Below are positions 51,707 through 61,830 of a DNA stretch of 64,000 bases, piece after piece. The notes under the pieces were generated by a model. It was not told the DNA's origin and ran no database searches. It worked only from the letters and a program-made list of their open reading frames with translations. Position 1 is the stretch's first letter. Each line of letters opens with the position of its first letter. Origin of the DNA: Gari tellinella (Eukaryota > Mollusca > Bivalvia > Cardiida > Psammobiidae). The DNA lies in contig OV277863.1 of the NCBI GenBank assembly GCA_922989275.2, positions 20,116,001-20,180,000 of the forward strand, read 5' to 3'. A program made the translations under genes and the position numbers.

Positions 51707-52135
51707 TAATTTGCTGGGTCTGACTTTGAGCCTTTTTTAAATATATAAGCTATGTTTGCCATTTTCCAAATTTCAGGTAAGGTGCTGGTATTAAGGGATT
51801 TTTTGAAAAGTTCGGTGAGTATAGGAGCGAGTTCTGTACTTGTATTCTTTAGTACTGAAGGTCTAATCTCAGTGTTTTTTTGGGGGGACCCGTTCCCAAT
51901 CGAAAATAAGGGCTTTTTTCCCAATATGAGCATTTCACGGCACGATTTTTCCCCAAAATGAGCTTTTTACGACTCAATTTTTTCCCAAAATCAAGAATTT
52001 TAAGCTGTTTTAGGGCATATTTTTCCCAATTAAAGGGGTACCAACTCATTCCCAAAGTGGTGAAAAAAAACACTGAATCTGATCTGGTCCTGCAGCCTTA
52101 TGAGGGTTTAGATTGTACAGGAGTTTCTCACTTAG
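51703..52135 (-). pseudogene. LINE reverse transcriptase fragment, - strand, split by a MITE
   Basis: Reading leftwards: NLNPHKAAGPDQI, then (across the insert 51870-52075) RPSVLKNTSTELAPILTEL, FKKSLNTSTLPEIWKMANIA and FKKGSKSDPANYR. These are RT motifs of a CR1/jockey-type LINE. No catalytic YADD part is present. It is a dead fragment. Confidence 0.82.
51870..52075. mobile_element. 206-bp MITE inside the LINE, 5-bp target duplication
   Basis: Ends CAGTGTTTTTTT and AAAAAAACACTG, with AATCT on both sides (51865-51869 and 52076-52080). Removing it together with one AATCT restores the LINE frame exactly (..GPDQI+RPSVL..). Repeated TTTTTCCCAA blocks lie inside. Confidence 0.88.
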
Positions 52136-52169
52136 TAACCCCAGCTGATTTTTCAAGATATCAATAGTA

Positions 52170-52900
52170 AATCATAAACACATCATACAGATAGATCTCT
52201 TTCCAAGCTTTTCAAATCTGTTTTCATTTTAATTCTATCTTAAAAAATAAAAAAGTTATGACAAATTTTATCGTTCAATATTTCGCCATTTTTCAGAAAA
52301 AATGAGCTATTATTTCTACTGTATTTTTCGCGACGCGCTGCACCGATTTATCAAAGCCGGTCATCATCATTTCAGTAAAATTGTCATAACTTTTTTGTTT
52401 TTATAGATTTTTTCATGAAATTTTCAGACAATCTTCTTTGAATATTGTCCTTTCTATTGTTTTTTAAAAAATTTATTATAATAATGTTTTCTGTTTTGTT
52501 TCAATAGGAAAGAGATCAACACATACACAAATTTTGACATTTATTTTTCTATATTTTTTCCATATCACACAACTTCATCACACAAATTCACAAATAAATG
52601 AATATATATGCAGAGATACAGACTCACAGTTGTAAAGTAGACCATAGCTATTGAAAATACCTCTTATGAGTTCTATGATGTTTCAAGTGAGCTTGATTTT
52701 AAATGCAGTTTTACTGCACGACTCATGAGATTTTATTTGGGCTCGTACTAAAAAAAAAAATTATTTTATTATCTCAGGCAGTCTAGCTGTACTTTTAGAC
52801 TATCTCTGAATATGGTATTTCAAATTAAAAGGCAAGAATGATATAACAAGTCTCAAAGCAAGCAATGTTTTAAAATAAGCATTATTTTAAATAAATAACA
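52170..52900. other. Intron sequence, no gene recognised
   Basis: Very AT-rich, with an imperfect fold-back (about 52225-52420, TTATGACAAATTTT / AAAATTGTCATAA). Nothing else was seen. Confidence 0.35.
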
Positions 52901-52914
52901 ATGCAAACTGGCCA

Positions 52915-53065
52915 TCAGGAAAACGACAAACAGTGCAGACCCTGGTCAAAGAGTTCATGCGATCACCATCTGAACTGGGTCTTCAATGTTTGCATAGGAC
53001 AAGTATACTTGCCATTAGTGCACTGTTGATAATAATATATGTTTCACTAGGTGTGAATAAGTTAA
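52915..53065. repeat. E-type hairpin, degraded
   Basis: GACAAACAGTGCAGACCCTG and AACTGGGTCTTCAATGTTTG with a mismatched centre. Confidence 0.55.
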
Positions 53066-53164
53066 GATATATTTTAAATTAAATCCTTGTTTGCTTTTGG
53101 AATATACTATTTTTATTATATAGACTGTCTATATACAGAGTTTGCCATGCTCACTACACGTTGT

Positions 53165-53371
53165 TTCATAGTCTTTCAGGTCTGTACACAGTCATTGCAA
53201 TGAAAAACATGACTGAAACCTTGGCTGAAAATATATCCCCAGTAGAAAGAGTAATAGATGTGTTCGCAATCTTCTGCTTTTTCCTGGTCATTCCATCACA
53301 CCATATGCACCGATTTTCCGCATTTGCCAAATTGCCAACTTCTCTGAAATGTCATTTCTGGTTGATTAAAA
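53165..53371 (-). pseudogene. Possible zinc-ribbon tail of a DNA transposase, decayed
   Basis: A - strand frame reads ENRCIWCDGMTRKKQKI and continues to a stop. The spacing recalls the Cys-rich C-terminus of piggyBac-like transposases, but later cysteines are missing. An acceptor-like TTTATTTCAG precedes it. A host exon or chance frame is not excluded. Confidence 0.25.
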
Positions 53372-53456
53372 CCTGAAATAAAAGTAAAATTGTAAATTAA
53401 AGTTTATAAGTTGAAAATAAAAATTGTGAAGGGATCTGGCTTGTTTTATTTATTAA

Positions 53457-53664
53457 CCCTTTACTCCATAGACTCCACATTTCTAGTTTTGAAGACAGGT
53501 GTCAACTTAAAGCAAATTGAAAGTAAAGCAAAATACACCTCAATGATCATTCTGCTTTACTTTCAGCTACAATCTTAGATATGACTTGTAACTTTTTTTC
53601 AGTTAAGGAATAAAAAAGTCAACCTTTATTTAATAAAAGGTGCATTTATGGAGCAATAGGTTAA
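53457..53664. mobile_element. Family C element
   Basis: TTAACCCTTTACTCCATAGA left and TATGGAGCAATAGGTTAA right. The hairpin is TTAAAGCAAATTGAAAGTAA. Confidence 0.75.
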
Positions 53665-54089
53665 TAATTGTTCCCATTTTAGATTTCATAACCTCCCCCT
53701 TAATCTGACTATTGATGATAAAATGTGTAATATATTGTAAGGAATGTCGATTTTTTTCTAAATAGATTAACGAATGTGCTATGAAAAACACAACTTGCTC
53801 TCAAAACATGTTAATTTCTACATGAGTATGGTTTTGTTAGTAATTAAACGTATTTCATTAGGTCTCAAATAGCTTATGTTCGGTTTAAGGGTTCAATATC
53901 GGCGCCGTTATAAAGCTACGATTTTTTAATGAATTAAGCGATCTTGTGTTAATTCATGAATGAAAACATTATTTAATTACGAAAAGAACCCGTTTGGAGC
54001 AATTCTTTCAGCTTTATTTGAGCTAAAACGTGGGTTTATATAAGTTATAACAGACGCATCTCGTTGTCACAGTTTATAAAATATTCAAG

Positions 54090-54133
54090 ATGGCGGCCGT
54101 CAGTCACTCGCTCACGCTGAACCGACTCGCCGG
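54090..54133 (+). other. Possible first coding exon start on the + strand
   Basis: In a CpG-rich patch, AAGATGGCGGCCGTC opens a frame reading MAAVSHSLTLNRLA that meets a GTAAAA donor at 54134. TATAAAATA lies upstream at about 54074. It would be antisense to CDK5RAP3 intron 1 and no downstream exon was identified. Confidence 0.2.
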
Positions 54134-54256
54134 GTAAAATCGCCAAATTCAATTTAAAAGCCTGCGCTTAATTTACATCGTATTTCATAATGGTTGATAG
54201 CAATAGAAAGAGAAAAGTATATTAAATACGATCGTACCATCGGTTTTTATACTCAC

Positions 54257-54360
54257 CATGAGAATTTTCTGTAATTTGGCCCAGACTTCAGGTCATCGTA
54301 ACTTTTTTGTTTGTCAACATAGGAAATAACCGAAAATTCCGGAGCGAAGATAGATCTCTT
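54257..54360 (-). other. CDK5RAP3: Proposed non-coding exon 1 (5' UTR) of CDK5RAP3
   Basis: Coding exon 1 starts behind its own acceptor (TTTTTTTCTCAACAG, splice at 49253/49254), so an upstream 5' UTR exon must exist. On the - strand a strong donor GTGAGT lies at 54251-54256, directly after an ATG. A TATAAATA box lies at 54389-54396, about 30 bases before a start near 54360. The start site is inferred from that spacing. The exon would end with an ATG that opens a five-codon upstream frame after splicing. Confidence 0.5.
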
Positions 54361-54388
54361 CTCTGATTGGTTAAAACCAACTTATGAA

Positions 54389-54396
54389 TATTTATA
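54389..54396 (-). promoter_or_regulatory. TATA box, proposed CDK5RAP3 promoter
   Basis: TATAAATA on the - strand in a GCGC context. It is correctly spaced for transcription to run left into the proposed exon 1. A CCAATCA motif (- strand, 54364-54370) lies near the proposed start. Confidence 0.45.
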
Positions 54397-54723
54397 GCGC
54401 CAAAATGATCCGCACAAAGGTAACGGGATGTACATGCAGAAAGTTCATGTAAAAAATTACCGATTACGCAAAACTGGAAAAATCGGCGATCCACAGTGGA
54501 TTTAACTTGTGATAACATCACTATAGCTTATACTACAGAATTGTTAATCACACCATTAAATAGCTTGTTTAATTCCGATTTATTTGATATATAATTTTAT
54601 GCCCTTTAGAAATAATGAATAATAGAAAAATGAAGTTTTGTACAGGTGGTATCGATTTTACCCAAATTCTTAAGTGGCTAGGCTTATCAGCTGGGGTTGC
54701 TAGTTTAATATAAATCATTGCCC

Positions 54724-54905
54724 AGAGCTCCAGATAAGGAGAGTATTTCAAAAACTAAAATCTTTATTTCTGCACGTAACCCTATTGTGTCACTACTTAT
54801 TAGAATCATCTCTTCGAGACAATTCTAATGAGTAGTAACACAATAGGATTTAGTACTGAAATGAGTAAGAAAATGTTGAATTTGTTAAATTCTAACCCTC
54901 CTATC
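54724..54905. mobile_element. Family G MITE
   Basis: CAGAGCTCCAGATAAGGAGA left end. The palindrome is AACCCTATTGTGTCACTACT with AGTAGTAACACAATAGGAT. Confidence 0.78.
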
Positions 54906-55220
54906 GGGACCAGAGACCATACATACAAATGTGTATGTTACTATGTATGGTCTCTGTCTGGACCTAACCGAATTACAGTCCGAAATCATGCACTTTGTTT
55001 TTAAACTGTTTTAGCCATTAATATTTTTAATTCAACAACTGTTTCTGTTTCTATTTATTACTTCTACGCCATCAATTCTGATGATTATGAGAAGGGGCAC
55101 TTTTAAGGTGCACCATTGCCATTGGGACTGTACCCGGCCGGTCACTTTATCCTGACACCGACAACTGACAACTGTCTCCGATCTCCCAGTTATGATCAGC
55201 AAATGATTGTTGGGAGTTGA

Positions 55221-55613
55221 GTGCAGTTAACCACGCAGACATATCCGAAATCTAAGCGTGTCCGAAATATTGCACAATCACACATGTTCACATATGTTAC
55301 CGATTTTGAGAGAAAATATGAAGCATTTATGAACGGAACAAGAGTCTTACTTATTAAGACATTCAGAGATTATTTTCAAGATTCTGATTTTGAAATTTTA
55401 CGGACAATTTCGCCCTGTCTTGCTGTAAATCATCAAAAATATACTTACTCGGCTGCCGACGTTTATTATTTTTTCAATCGGACTGCTTCGACGGTGTTCC
55501 ATAGGGTGGGGTATAAAACCCGGTCCGTACAATCACCCCACAACACCCAACACATACCAACACTTACCAAACATACCAACAACTGCAAAATGAATTTTAT
55601 ATCGATTGAATAG
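55221..55613 (+). CDS. Unassigned open reading frame, about 109-130 codons
   Basis: The frame is open from just after a TGA at 55218. The first ATG is at 55284 and would give 109 residues, starting MFTYVTDFERKYEAFMNG and containing VFHRVGYKTRSVQSP near the end. Composition in the first half looks coding-like (mixed charged residues, few low-complexity runs), but I recognise no family. A TATAAAA (55512-55518) and an A/C-rich tract lie inside its 3' half, so part of it may instead be a promoter. Confidence 0.3.
   Translation: MQLTTQTYPKSKRVRNIAQSHMFTYVTDFERKYEAFMNGTRVLLIKTFRDYFQDSDFEILRTISPCLAVNHQKYTYSAADVYYFFNRTASTVFHRVGYKTRSVQSPHNTQHIPTLTKHTNNCKMNFISIE
55512..55518 (+). promoter_or_regulatory. 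TATA-like box in a GC context
   Basis: GGGTGGGGTATAAAACCCGG is a good TATA context. No transcript downstream could be assigned. Confidence 0.3.
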
Positions 55614-55832
55614 TATTGTTATCAATGTTTATAAACTGGTATTTTTCCTTTATTTCCTCCATAATTGCCCATATAAAAATATATTGCAGCCATAACCGAA
55701 GCGTACCATGATATCTGGAAAATTCCTCACACAAGATTTACTGTGTGACACTGGACCAAAAACGAGTTGAAGCTACCGTCTTTGTTATATGGTCATAAAC
55801 ATTTATTACAATACTATTCAATCGATATAAAT
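55593..55832. mobile_element. 240-bp inverted-repeat element
   Basis: TATCGATTGAATAGTATTGT at the left and its complement ACAATACTATTCAATCGATA at the right, with TTTATAAAC / CATAAACAT next to them. Confidence 0.65.
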
Positions 55833-55864
55833 GCGTATATGTAGTAGATTCAATTCATATTAAT

Positions 55865-56230
55865 TTGCTTTCATTGACTTTCATATTTGCCGAGGATTTT
55901 GAAAATCACCCCTGAAAACCAACTCTCTGTCCAGAATCCTCATCTTCTTTAAATCAACATCATACTGATGTAAACTTTGAATACCTAACAGATACAGACA
56001 TACTCGTATTTGATCTTGAATATTTTTTTTGCTTTAATTGTCTTTATATTTGCTGAGGATTTTGGAAATCATCTCTCTGAAAAAAACCTCAACTTCTTTT
56101 AATCAACATCATCCTGATGTAAAACCTGGTATACCTAAAGGATACCGGCATCCTCATATTTGATTTTGAATTAATTCTTGCTTTTATTGACTTTCATATT
56201 TGCCGAGGATTTTGGAAATCATCTTCCTGA
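55865..56230. repeat. ~150-bp tandem repeat, 2.3 units
   Basis: TATTTGCCGAGGATTTTGAA, AATCAACATCATCCTGATGT and CTCATATTTGATTTTGAA-like blocks recur near 55888, 56048 and 56199. Confidence 0.75.
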
Positions 56231-56740
56231 AAACTATATGGAAATGGAAACATGATTGTTCTGTATATGACGTTTGGTGTTGTGACTGTGTGATTTACAT
56301 GTTATCCTCACTACTAGCGAATGTTGTCCAGCATTCATGCATATGGGCTCACCAAAAAGTTAACATAACAACAAACAGCAATTTAAAACATTACAAAATG
56401 TTATTACAAAAAGAAACATGCAAAACTATTAAATATGTATACCTAATGTACTCACATAATACAACTTTTATTTCCACCTTAATAAATTGCCATAGCAAAC
56501 AAAATTCTGTTTCAACGGTAGAATGTATGTAAAAAAGATTCCCTCCCGTTTTACAAATTCAAATATATAGGTCAACAGGAAGTTGTTCAGTTGTCATTAC
56601 AATCAAGAAACATTGGAAAATATTGGATTTTTACTTGAGAAGTCAAACTAATAAAGTCCAATCTTATCCAAACGTGTTGGAATATAAATATTGATGTAAA
56701 ATACAATTTTCTAAGATATCCAATGCTTTACCACTGGGAA

Positions 56741-57085
56741 TACAGCGCTCCCTCTCTACAACGACACCCAGTGGGAGACACAGATTGTGTGCGTTGTTCG
56801 GAGGGAGTCGTTAGAGGGAGGGAAATTATTTGACATTTGCAAACAGCTTGAATCCAGATCAGACGCCGCGCTACGCGGCGTCTGATCTGGATTCAAGCTG
56901 TTTGTGACTCTTCATTAAGTTTTTTTCTGTAAAAATGTCCAATATGTAACTTTGGGAAAAAAAGCAGACGATATTGCAGCAGTAAAAGCTTTAGACATAA
57001 TTATCCGGCTTGGGGATCTGAGACAGGGGTCGTTGTAAGGAGGGAGTCGTTGTTGGGAGGGCCGTTGTAGAGAGGGAGCGCTGTA
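56741..57085. mobile_element. Family J MITE, full length (345 bp)
   Basis: TACAGCGCTCCCTCTCTACA and TAGAGAGGGAGCGCTGTA ends. The core palindrome is CAAACAGCTTGAATCCAGAT with centre GACGCCGCGCTACGCGGCG. Confidence 0.9.
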
Positions 57086-57414
57086 TTATATTGGAATAGT
57101 GTTTCAATGTTTTCCAAAGTGTTCCAACAAAACAATTCCAATGTATTCCCTGGAATTCCTAGGATTACCTAGGATTTTGTATTGCAAATACTTTCAATGT
57201 TGCCAACTGGGAGACCATTGGACTTCCTAGGAATTCATTCGGATGGAAACAAAATGGACTAATTTCTGCAAGGGAACTGCTGAAATTTACTGAACAAAAC
57301 TTGAATATCTATTGGTCAAGTCGACCGCATGTCAAATAGACATTGAGATAACTTGGTCTATTTACTAATGTCCTATTATAATAATGGCAAGTTATTTGGC
57401 TTTTTTTTCCTTCT

Positions 57415-57628
57415 AGTATCTTGTGATGTAATTTAAACATGTTTCTAGTTTTTGAAAACAGTTGACCATTTAAAGCAGGTTGAAAGTAAAGCAGAATGTG
57501 CAATAAGACTACCATATGCTTAAATCTAGAAAATGGTTTCCATTCATTGTTGCATAAAGTGGATCTATTTTCTTCAGTGGAGGAATAAATTACATTCGTA
57601 AAAAGGCACATTTAAGGGGTAATGGGTT
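57415..57628. mobile_element. Family C element, partial hairpin
   Basis: TTTAAAGCAGGTTGAAAGTA, then the right arm CAGTGGAGGAATAAATTAC and TAAGGGGTAATGGGTTAA. Confidence 0.75.
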
Positions 57629-57892
57629 AACTGCCGGAAAAAAGTATGGATAGTTTTTTCTTCCAGTTTCATGATGTCATATGACTGGTTCAAAATTGGA
57701 CCATTACCCCCATATGACTGCTAGCTCATTTACATATTTCGGCCGATTTCACTGCACTTTAACTGCTAAAAACTTTTTCAAAACTCTGCGAAAAGACTGC
57801 CTTTTACTGATTCTGAAACAACACTGCTAAAACACTGCAAGTTAACAGCCTTTCTTTTTTCTAAGGGGACGTCATGGCCGTGAAGGGTTTAC

Positions 57893-58146
57893 TTAACCCT
57901 TTACCCAATAGAAGCGCCTTTTAGCGGATATGATTTATTCATCCGCTGAAGAAAATAGTTCCAATTTAATCAGTCATGAATATATATTATAGCGAAAAAT
58001 TTTCAATATATTCTAGCACAGGATAGCTTAAAGCAGGCTGAAAGTAAAGCAGAATGCGCCTTAAGCGCATTCTGCTTTACTTTCAACCTGCTTTAAGTAG
58101 TAACCTATTTTCAATTCTAGAAATAGGCTATCAGGTAAAGGGTTAA
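57893..58146. mobile_element. Family C element, GAAGCGCC subfamily
   Basis: TTAACCCTTTACCCAATAGA and TATCAGGTAAAGGGTTAA ends. The hairpin is TTAAAGCAGGCTGAAAGTAA. It is the intact relative of the amplified copy at 15380-15975. Confidence 0.9.
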
Positions 58147-58176
58147 CCCTTTTATGATCAAATTTATCGTGAGGTT

Positions 58177-58386
58177 TTTACCCCTTCACCGTCATATTGT
58201 CGTCTGCTTCAATATTGTTGTTTGCAATATCGTTTCAAAGTTAGAATTAAGGCAGTATATTGACGTAATTTCAATACAAGTGGCAAACAGTTTTGATCCT
58301 GATCAGACGCCGCGTTACGCGGCGTCTGACCAGGATCAAACTGTTTGCAAATGCGCTTTATGGCGTCATTGAGAGTGAAAAGGTTA
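58177..58386. mobile_element. Family B MITE
   Basis: TTACCCCTTCACCGTCATAT and GTCATTGAGAGTGAAAAGG ends. The core is TTTTGATCCTGATCAGACGC around GCGTTACGC. Confidence 0.82.
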
Positions 58387-58407
58387 AAGTAGCTACCTGA
58401 AATCAAA

Positions 58408-58642
58408 TTCTTCACCTTCTACAATGTCGTCTGCTTTGAGAGCACAGTACAGTGTCGTCTGCAATTTTTTTTTATAATTGTAATTTCGAAGCCATTAACA
58501 CGATGGCGAACAAGTAGGCTATGGATCCATTTCAGACGCTACGTTTCGCGACGTTTGATAGAGATCCGAATATATTGTATATTATTTTAAAATCACCTTA
58601 ATCTAGCCTTAGCAAAGTCGCGGCTATCAGGCGAAGGGTTAT
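58408..58642. mobile_element. Family B MITE, degraded
   Basis: TTCACCTTCTACAATGTCGT and GGCTATCAGGCGAAGGGTTA ends. Core GATCCATTTCAGACGCTACG, imperfect. Confidence 0.65.
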
Positions 58643-58694
58643 GCTGGGTTCTGCACTCTTCGTCTTTGCCAGAATCGAGTAGATTGAAATAGTA

Positions 58695-58780
58695 TATAAC
58701 TCCTGTGCAAACAATGTAGACCCAGTTCAGAGATTTCTTAGGGACCTTTGCAATCTGATCAGGGTCAACACTGTTTGGTT
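58695..58780. repeat. E-type hairpin, imperfect
   Basis: AACAATGTAGACCCAGTTCA with GATCAGGGTCAACACTGTTT. Confidence 0.6.
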
Positions 58781-58956
58781 TCAGATCTGAACAACATTTA
58801 TCAATAGACCTATAACTTGAGTGTTATAGAAAATAATAAAATGCCCATAGCATGGATCAAACGACCTAATTGGTTAAATCTAGATCGACCTGTAAAAGTA
58901 AAAATAAGAATGAATGAATGAAGTGGCCATAGGAAGAGTCCAGGGTCCAAGGTTAT

Positions 58957-59098
58957 AAAGCGTTTGAGCTGAGTCTGAGTGTGTTCTCAAGCAATTGACT
59001 GGTCAGATTTGAGCCTAGGCTCAAATCTGACCAATCAAATGCTTGAGAACGACTTTAGACTCGACTGAAAAGCTTTATAGCATTGGACTCAGCTGAAA
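58957..59098. repeat. Family M palindrome, best copy
   Basis: TCTCAAGCAATTGACTGGTC, then GATTTGAGCCTAGGCTCAAATC (22-bp palindrome near 59008-59029) and the matching arm. The outer arms pair TAAAGCGTTTGAGCTGAGTC with its complement. Confidence 0.8.
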
Positions 59099-59299
59099 AT
59101 CAGTAGTGTAATGACTAACAGCGAGTCTGTTTTCGTACGTTGAGGATACGCGAAATATGTTGCAGACTTTGAAAGGTATTTAACCTCCGATGAATGTCAT
59201 ACCAAACAGGTGTTTCTGTCCGTAACAATTCTCATCAGAACATAATGCCACAAAATTCCCAAACTCTTCATACATACTTACCGTATAACCCCTTATATT

Positions 59300-59650
59300 T
59301 ACATTCGCCCCCATTCAATTCCATTGAACAAAATGACGTTTTTAAAATTCATATAGCCGCAATTTTCTAGGGGCGGGACTTGTGGGTATATTTCACAGAT
59401 GAGGCGGGGCATATGGGTCTGCTCTCTGCGAATCATTTTGTTGCGTTGCCTGAGTAATGCCGTTATGGCTGTTCCTTTCAGGGTACACATTATTCGTGAT
59501 AACAACTTCAACTATGGATTAAGCATACATGTATACTAATAAAACATTCATTTTATATTAGAAATTACAGCAAATATAATATAAGTATAAGAAATGAACT
59601 GCATGTTTCGGCTTAAACGCCGAAAAAATTCTGTTCATTTCTTTATTAAA
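59300..59650. mobile_element. Family N element
   Basis: ACATTCGCCCCCATTCAATT, GGGGCGGGACTTGTGGGTAT, GAGGCGGGGC, GCGAATCATTTTGTTGCGTT and GGCTGTTCCTTTCAGGGTAC in the same order as at 21575-21960. Confidence 0.65.
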
Positions 59651-59734
59651 CGTGCCAACAGGGCGAGGCGAAGTCCAAAACAATATCAGGGTTTCAGTGT
59701 TTATAACTGCTCGCACGCTCGAGACAATATTACT

Positions 59735-59800
59735 TTTGCAAACAGTTTGGATCAAAATGAGACGCCGCGTTATTAGGATCCAAACTGTTTGACACACTGA
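59735..59800. repeat. B-type hairpin, centre collapsed
   Basis: GCAAACAGTTTGGATCAAAA with GGATCCAAACTGTTTGACAC. Half of the GACGCCGCG centre is lost. Confidence 0.65.
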
Positions 59801-59809
59801 CCCTAATTT

Positions 59810-60160
59810 AAAAGATTGTTCGAAAAATTGTATATAGGAAAAAGGACGACAACTACTCGGTGTTAAAACAGTTAGTTTTCAAGTTTTAGTTAAATACGTT
59901 TTTTTATTATTAGTATTACTTTTTGGTAGACATTTGGAGAGATGCGCTTTAACGGGGGTACGGTATGTTATATTCTATTTTACGCATTAATATACCCCAT
60001 TGACGAGAATGGCCGACCGCTTACCGTAGAGTTTCCGATATTGACCGACATTGGTCCGATCTCATTAGGGGTCCACAACCTTAATAACACCATATGAATA
60101 ACCTTACACAGTACATGTACAATACACTCTGAGTTTCAGCCACACCTGAGTAATCCATGA
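59810..60160. other. No gene or clear repeat
   Basis: No exon or element was identified in this stretch. Confidence 0.3.
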
Positions 60161-60164
60161 GGCT

Positions 60165-60340
60165 CTTTAACCCATTACTCACCATTGAAGTTATTCCTCC
60201 ACTGAAGGAAATAGTTTCACTAAAAATATACAATCATGAGTATGCACGAACCATATACATGTAGGAAGTATTTTCTATATTCTAGCAGATGGTAGCTGGC
60301 AGACTGAACATAAAGCTGACTGTGTTTTGATAACCCTTAT
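60165..60340. mobile_element. Family C fragment
   Basis: TTTAACCCATTACTCACC, CCTCCACTGAAGGAAATAG and TCTAGCAGATGGTAGCTGGC. It is interrupted before the hairpin. Confidence 0.6.
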
Positions 60341-60346
60341 TACTTA

Positions 60347-60594
60347 CAGTGGAGAATCTGTTATTCTTTCCCGTTTAAACGCAAACGTACGCAAACGCAA
60401 AGCACTAAAACGTAGAAAAGATCAACTTTTGGACAATTCTGATAATTCATGTTTATCTTGGTGGCAAACAGTTTGGAGCCTGATCAGACGCCGGGTTACC
60501 CGGCGTCTGATCTGGCTCCAAACTGTTTGCACTGCAAATAATAGTTTTAGCGTAAACGCGTTTATTGGGAAAGAATAACAGATTCTCCACTGTA
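60347..60594. mobile_element. Family A MITE (248 bp)
   Basis: ACAGTGGAGAATCTGTTATT and AATAACAGATTCTCCACTGT ends. The changed ATCTG matches on both ends, so the inverted ends have stayed complementary. Core GGAGCCTGATCAGACGCCGG. Confidence 0.92.
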
Positions 60595-60607
60595 AGTTAT
60601 TAGCAAA

Positions 60608-61095
60608 TATTAACATTCGCCCCATTCAAATCCATTGAAAAAAATGCTGTTCAATTCGTATAAACGCTATTTGTCGAAAGGGCGGGACTTGTGGATAAGT
60701 TTCGAAGAGGAGGCGGGGAATATGCATTTTTTCATTCGCGAATTAATCTTTGGAACTTGGACAGCAAACATTTGGCGGATTTTTCGAAAAATTGTTCTTA
60801 ACCGGTATATGCCTTCCTACATGTTTAAGCGGAAACCATGATTCCTGACTAAACTTCTTCTTTATTAATGAGATAAATTGTAAGAAAATTGATATAACTT
60901 ATAAACAGCAGCTGTCTGCATTTCTTTATGACAAGCAAATCGATATATTTATCGTACTTTAAAAATGACGTCACTTCCAAGTGACGTCAAATCAGCAGTT
61001 TCGCGCCAAACTGTCAGTCAAAATGTAAACAATGGAACTTATTTTTTTGCTTTCGAATGTACACAGCTTCAATAATTCGGTCATGGCTGTTCCTT
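60608..61095. mobile_element. Family N start, with divergent middle
   Basis: AACATTCGCCCCATTCAAAT, GGGCGGGACTTGTGGATAAG and GAGGAGGCGGGGAATATG, then TCATGGCTGTTCCTTATAGG at 61080. A TGACGTCACTTCC / AAGTGACGTCA palindrome lies near 60966. Confidence 0.55.
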
Positions 61096-61101
61096 ATAGG
61101 G

Positions 61102-61124
61102 TACGCATTATAATAATAATAATA
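61102..61124. repeat. (AAT)n microsatellite
   Basis: A short run of AAT/TAA triplets. Confidence 0.7.
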
Positions 61125-61294
61125 ATAAAGACTTTATTTCAAGAGGGTAACACAATTAGAACACACAAGCAACTAATCTCCCTTGTGGCCCTCAAACATT
61201 TGTACAGATATTTACAGAAAACATTCAATCCTATCAACGAGCATATATCTACTTGTCATTTATTATCAATGTACAGGAGGAAAGTGTACTTGTC

Positions 61295-61375
61295 GAAAAC
61301 TAACAGTGCAGACCCAGACCAGAGGGCTCCCTAAGGAGTCCTCTGATCAGGATCGGCATTGACAGCGTTTATGAA
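61295..61375. repeat. E-type hairpin
   Basis: AACAGTGCAGACCCAGACCA with GATCAGGATCGGCATTGACA around GGCTCCCTAAGGAGTCC. Confidence 0.6.
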
Positions 61376-61830
61376 CAGAACAGATGTTCAACACATATAG
61401 ATCTATTAGACTTTATCCAGATTAGACTATATCATTCTCACATTAAGACCCGCAATTTAGTGCAAAACCGTCGCATCTTCGATTAACATTTATCCAAGGA
61501 TACGGTAGTATTGCACTGGGTAGATCCACATGAGTTACCTCTGTAACTCTGCAACATTGGACATATATTCAATAAACACATCAACAAATATTTGACTTAT
61601 ACTTTTTTAAATTTTGAACTCACAACAAACAATTCCCATGACCCCTCACGACACTGTATACAAACATAACAATAATGACGTTGTAAGAATGACGTCATAA
61701 ATCATGGGGAAATAAAGTACTATTTATATAAACTATTCGTGTTATCAACCCCTAATATGGATTAAACATGCATGCGTACTAACAAAATGTTCATTTAATA
61801 TTAGAACTTATAGCAAATATATTGTAAATA

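Noticed and set aside
53161..53376. + strand frame MFHSLSGLYTVIAMKN...
   Set aside because: No domain and no splice support. The opposite strand looks slightly more like a decayed transposase tail.
54288..54521. - strand frame of 77 codons as a protein gene
   Set aside because: It overlaps the TATA box and the proposed 5' UTR exon of CDK5RAP3 and has no domain.
59160..59290. - strand stretch reading MYEEFGNFVALCSDENCYGQ as a possible exon
   Set aside because: A 30-codon frame without a convincing acceptor or donor pair and without a recognised family.
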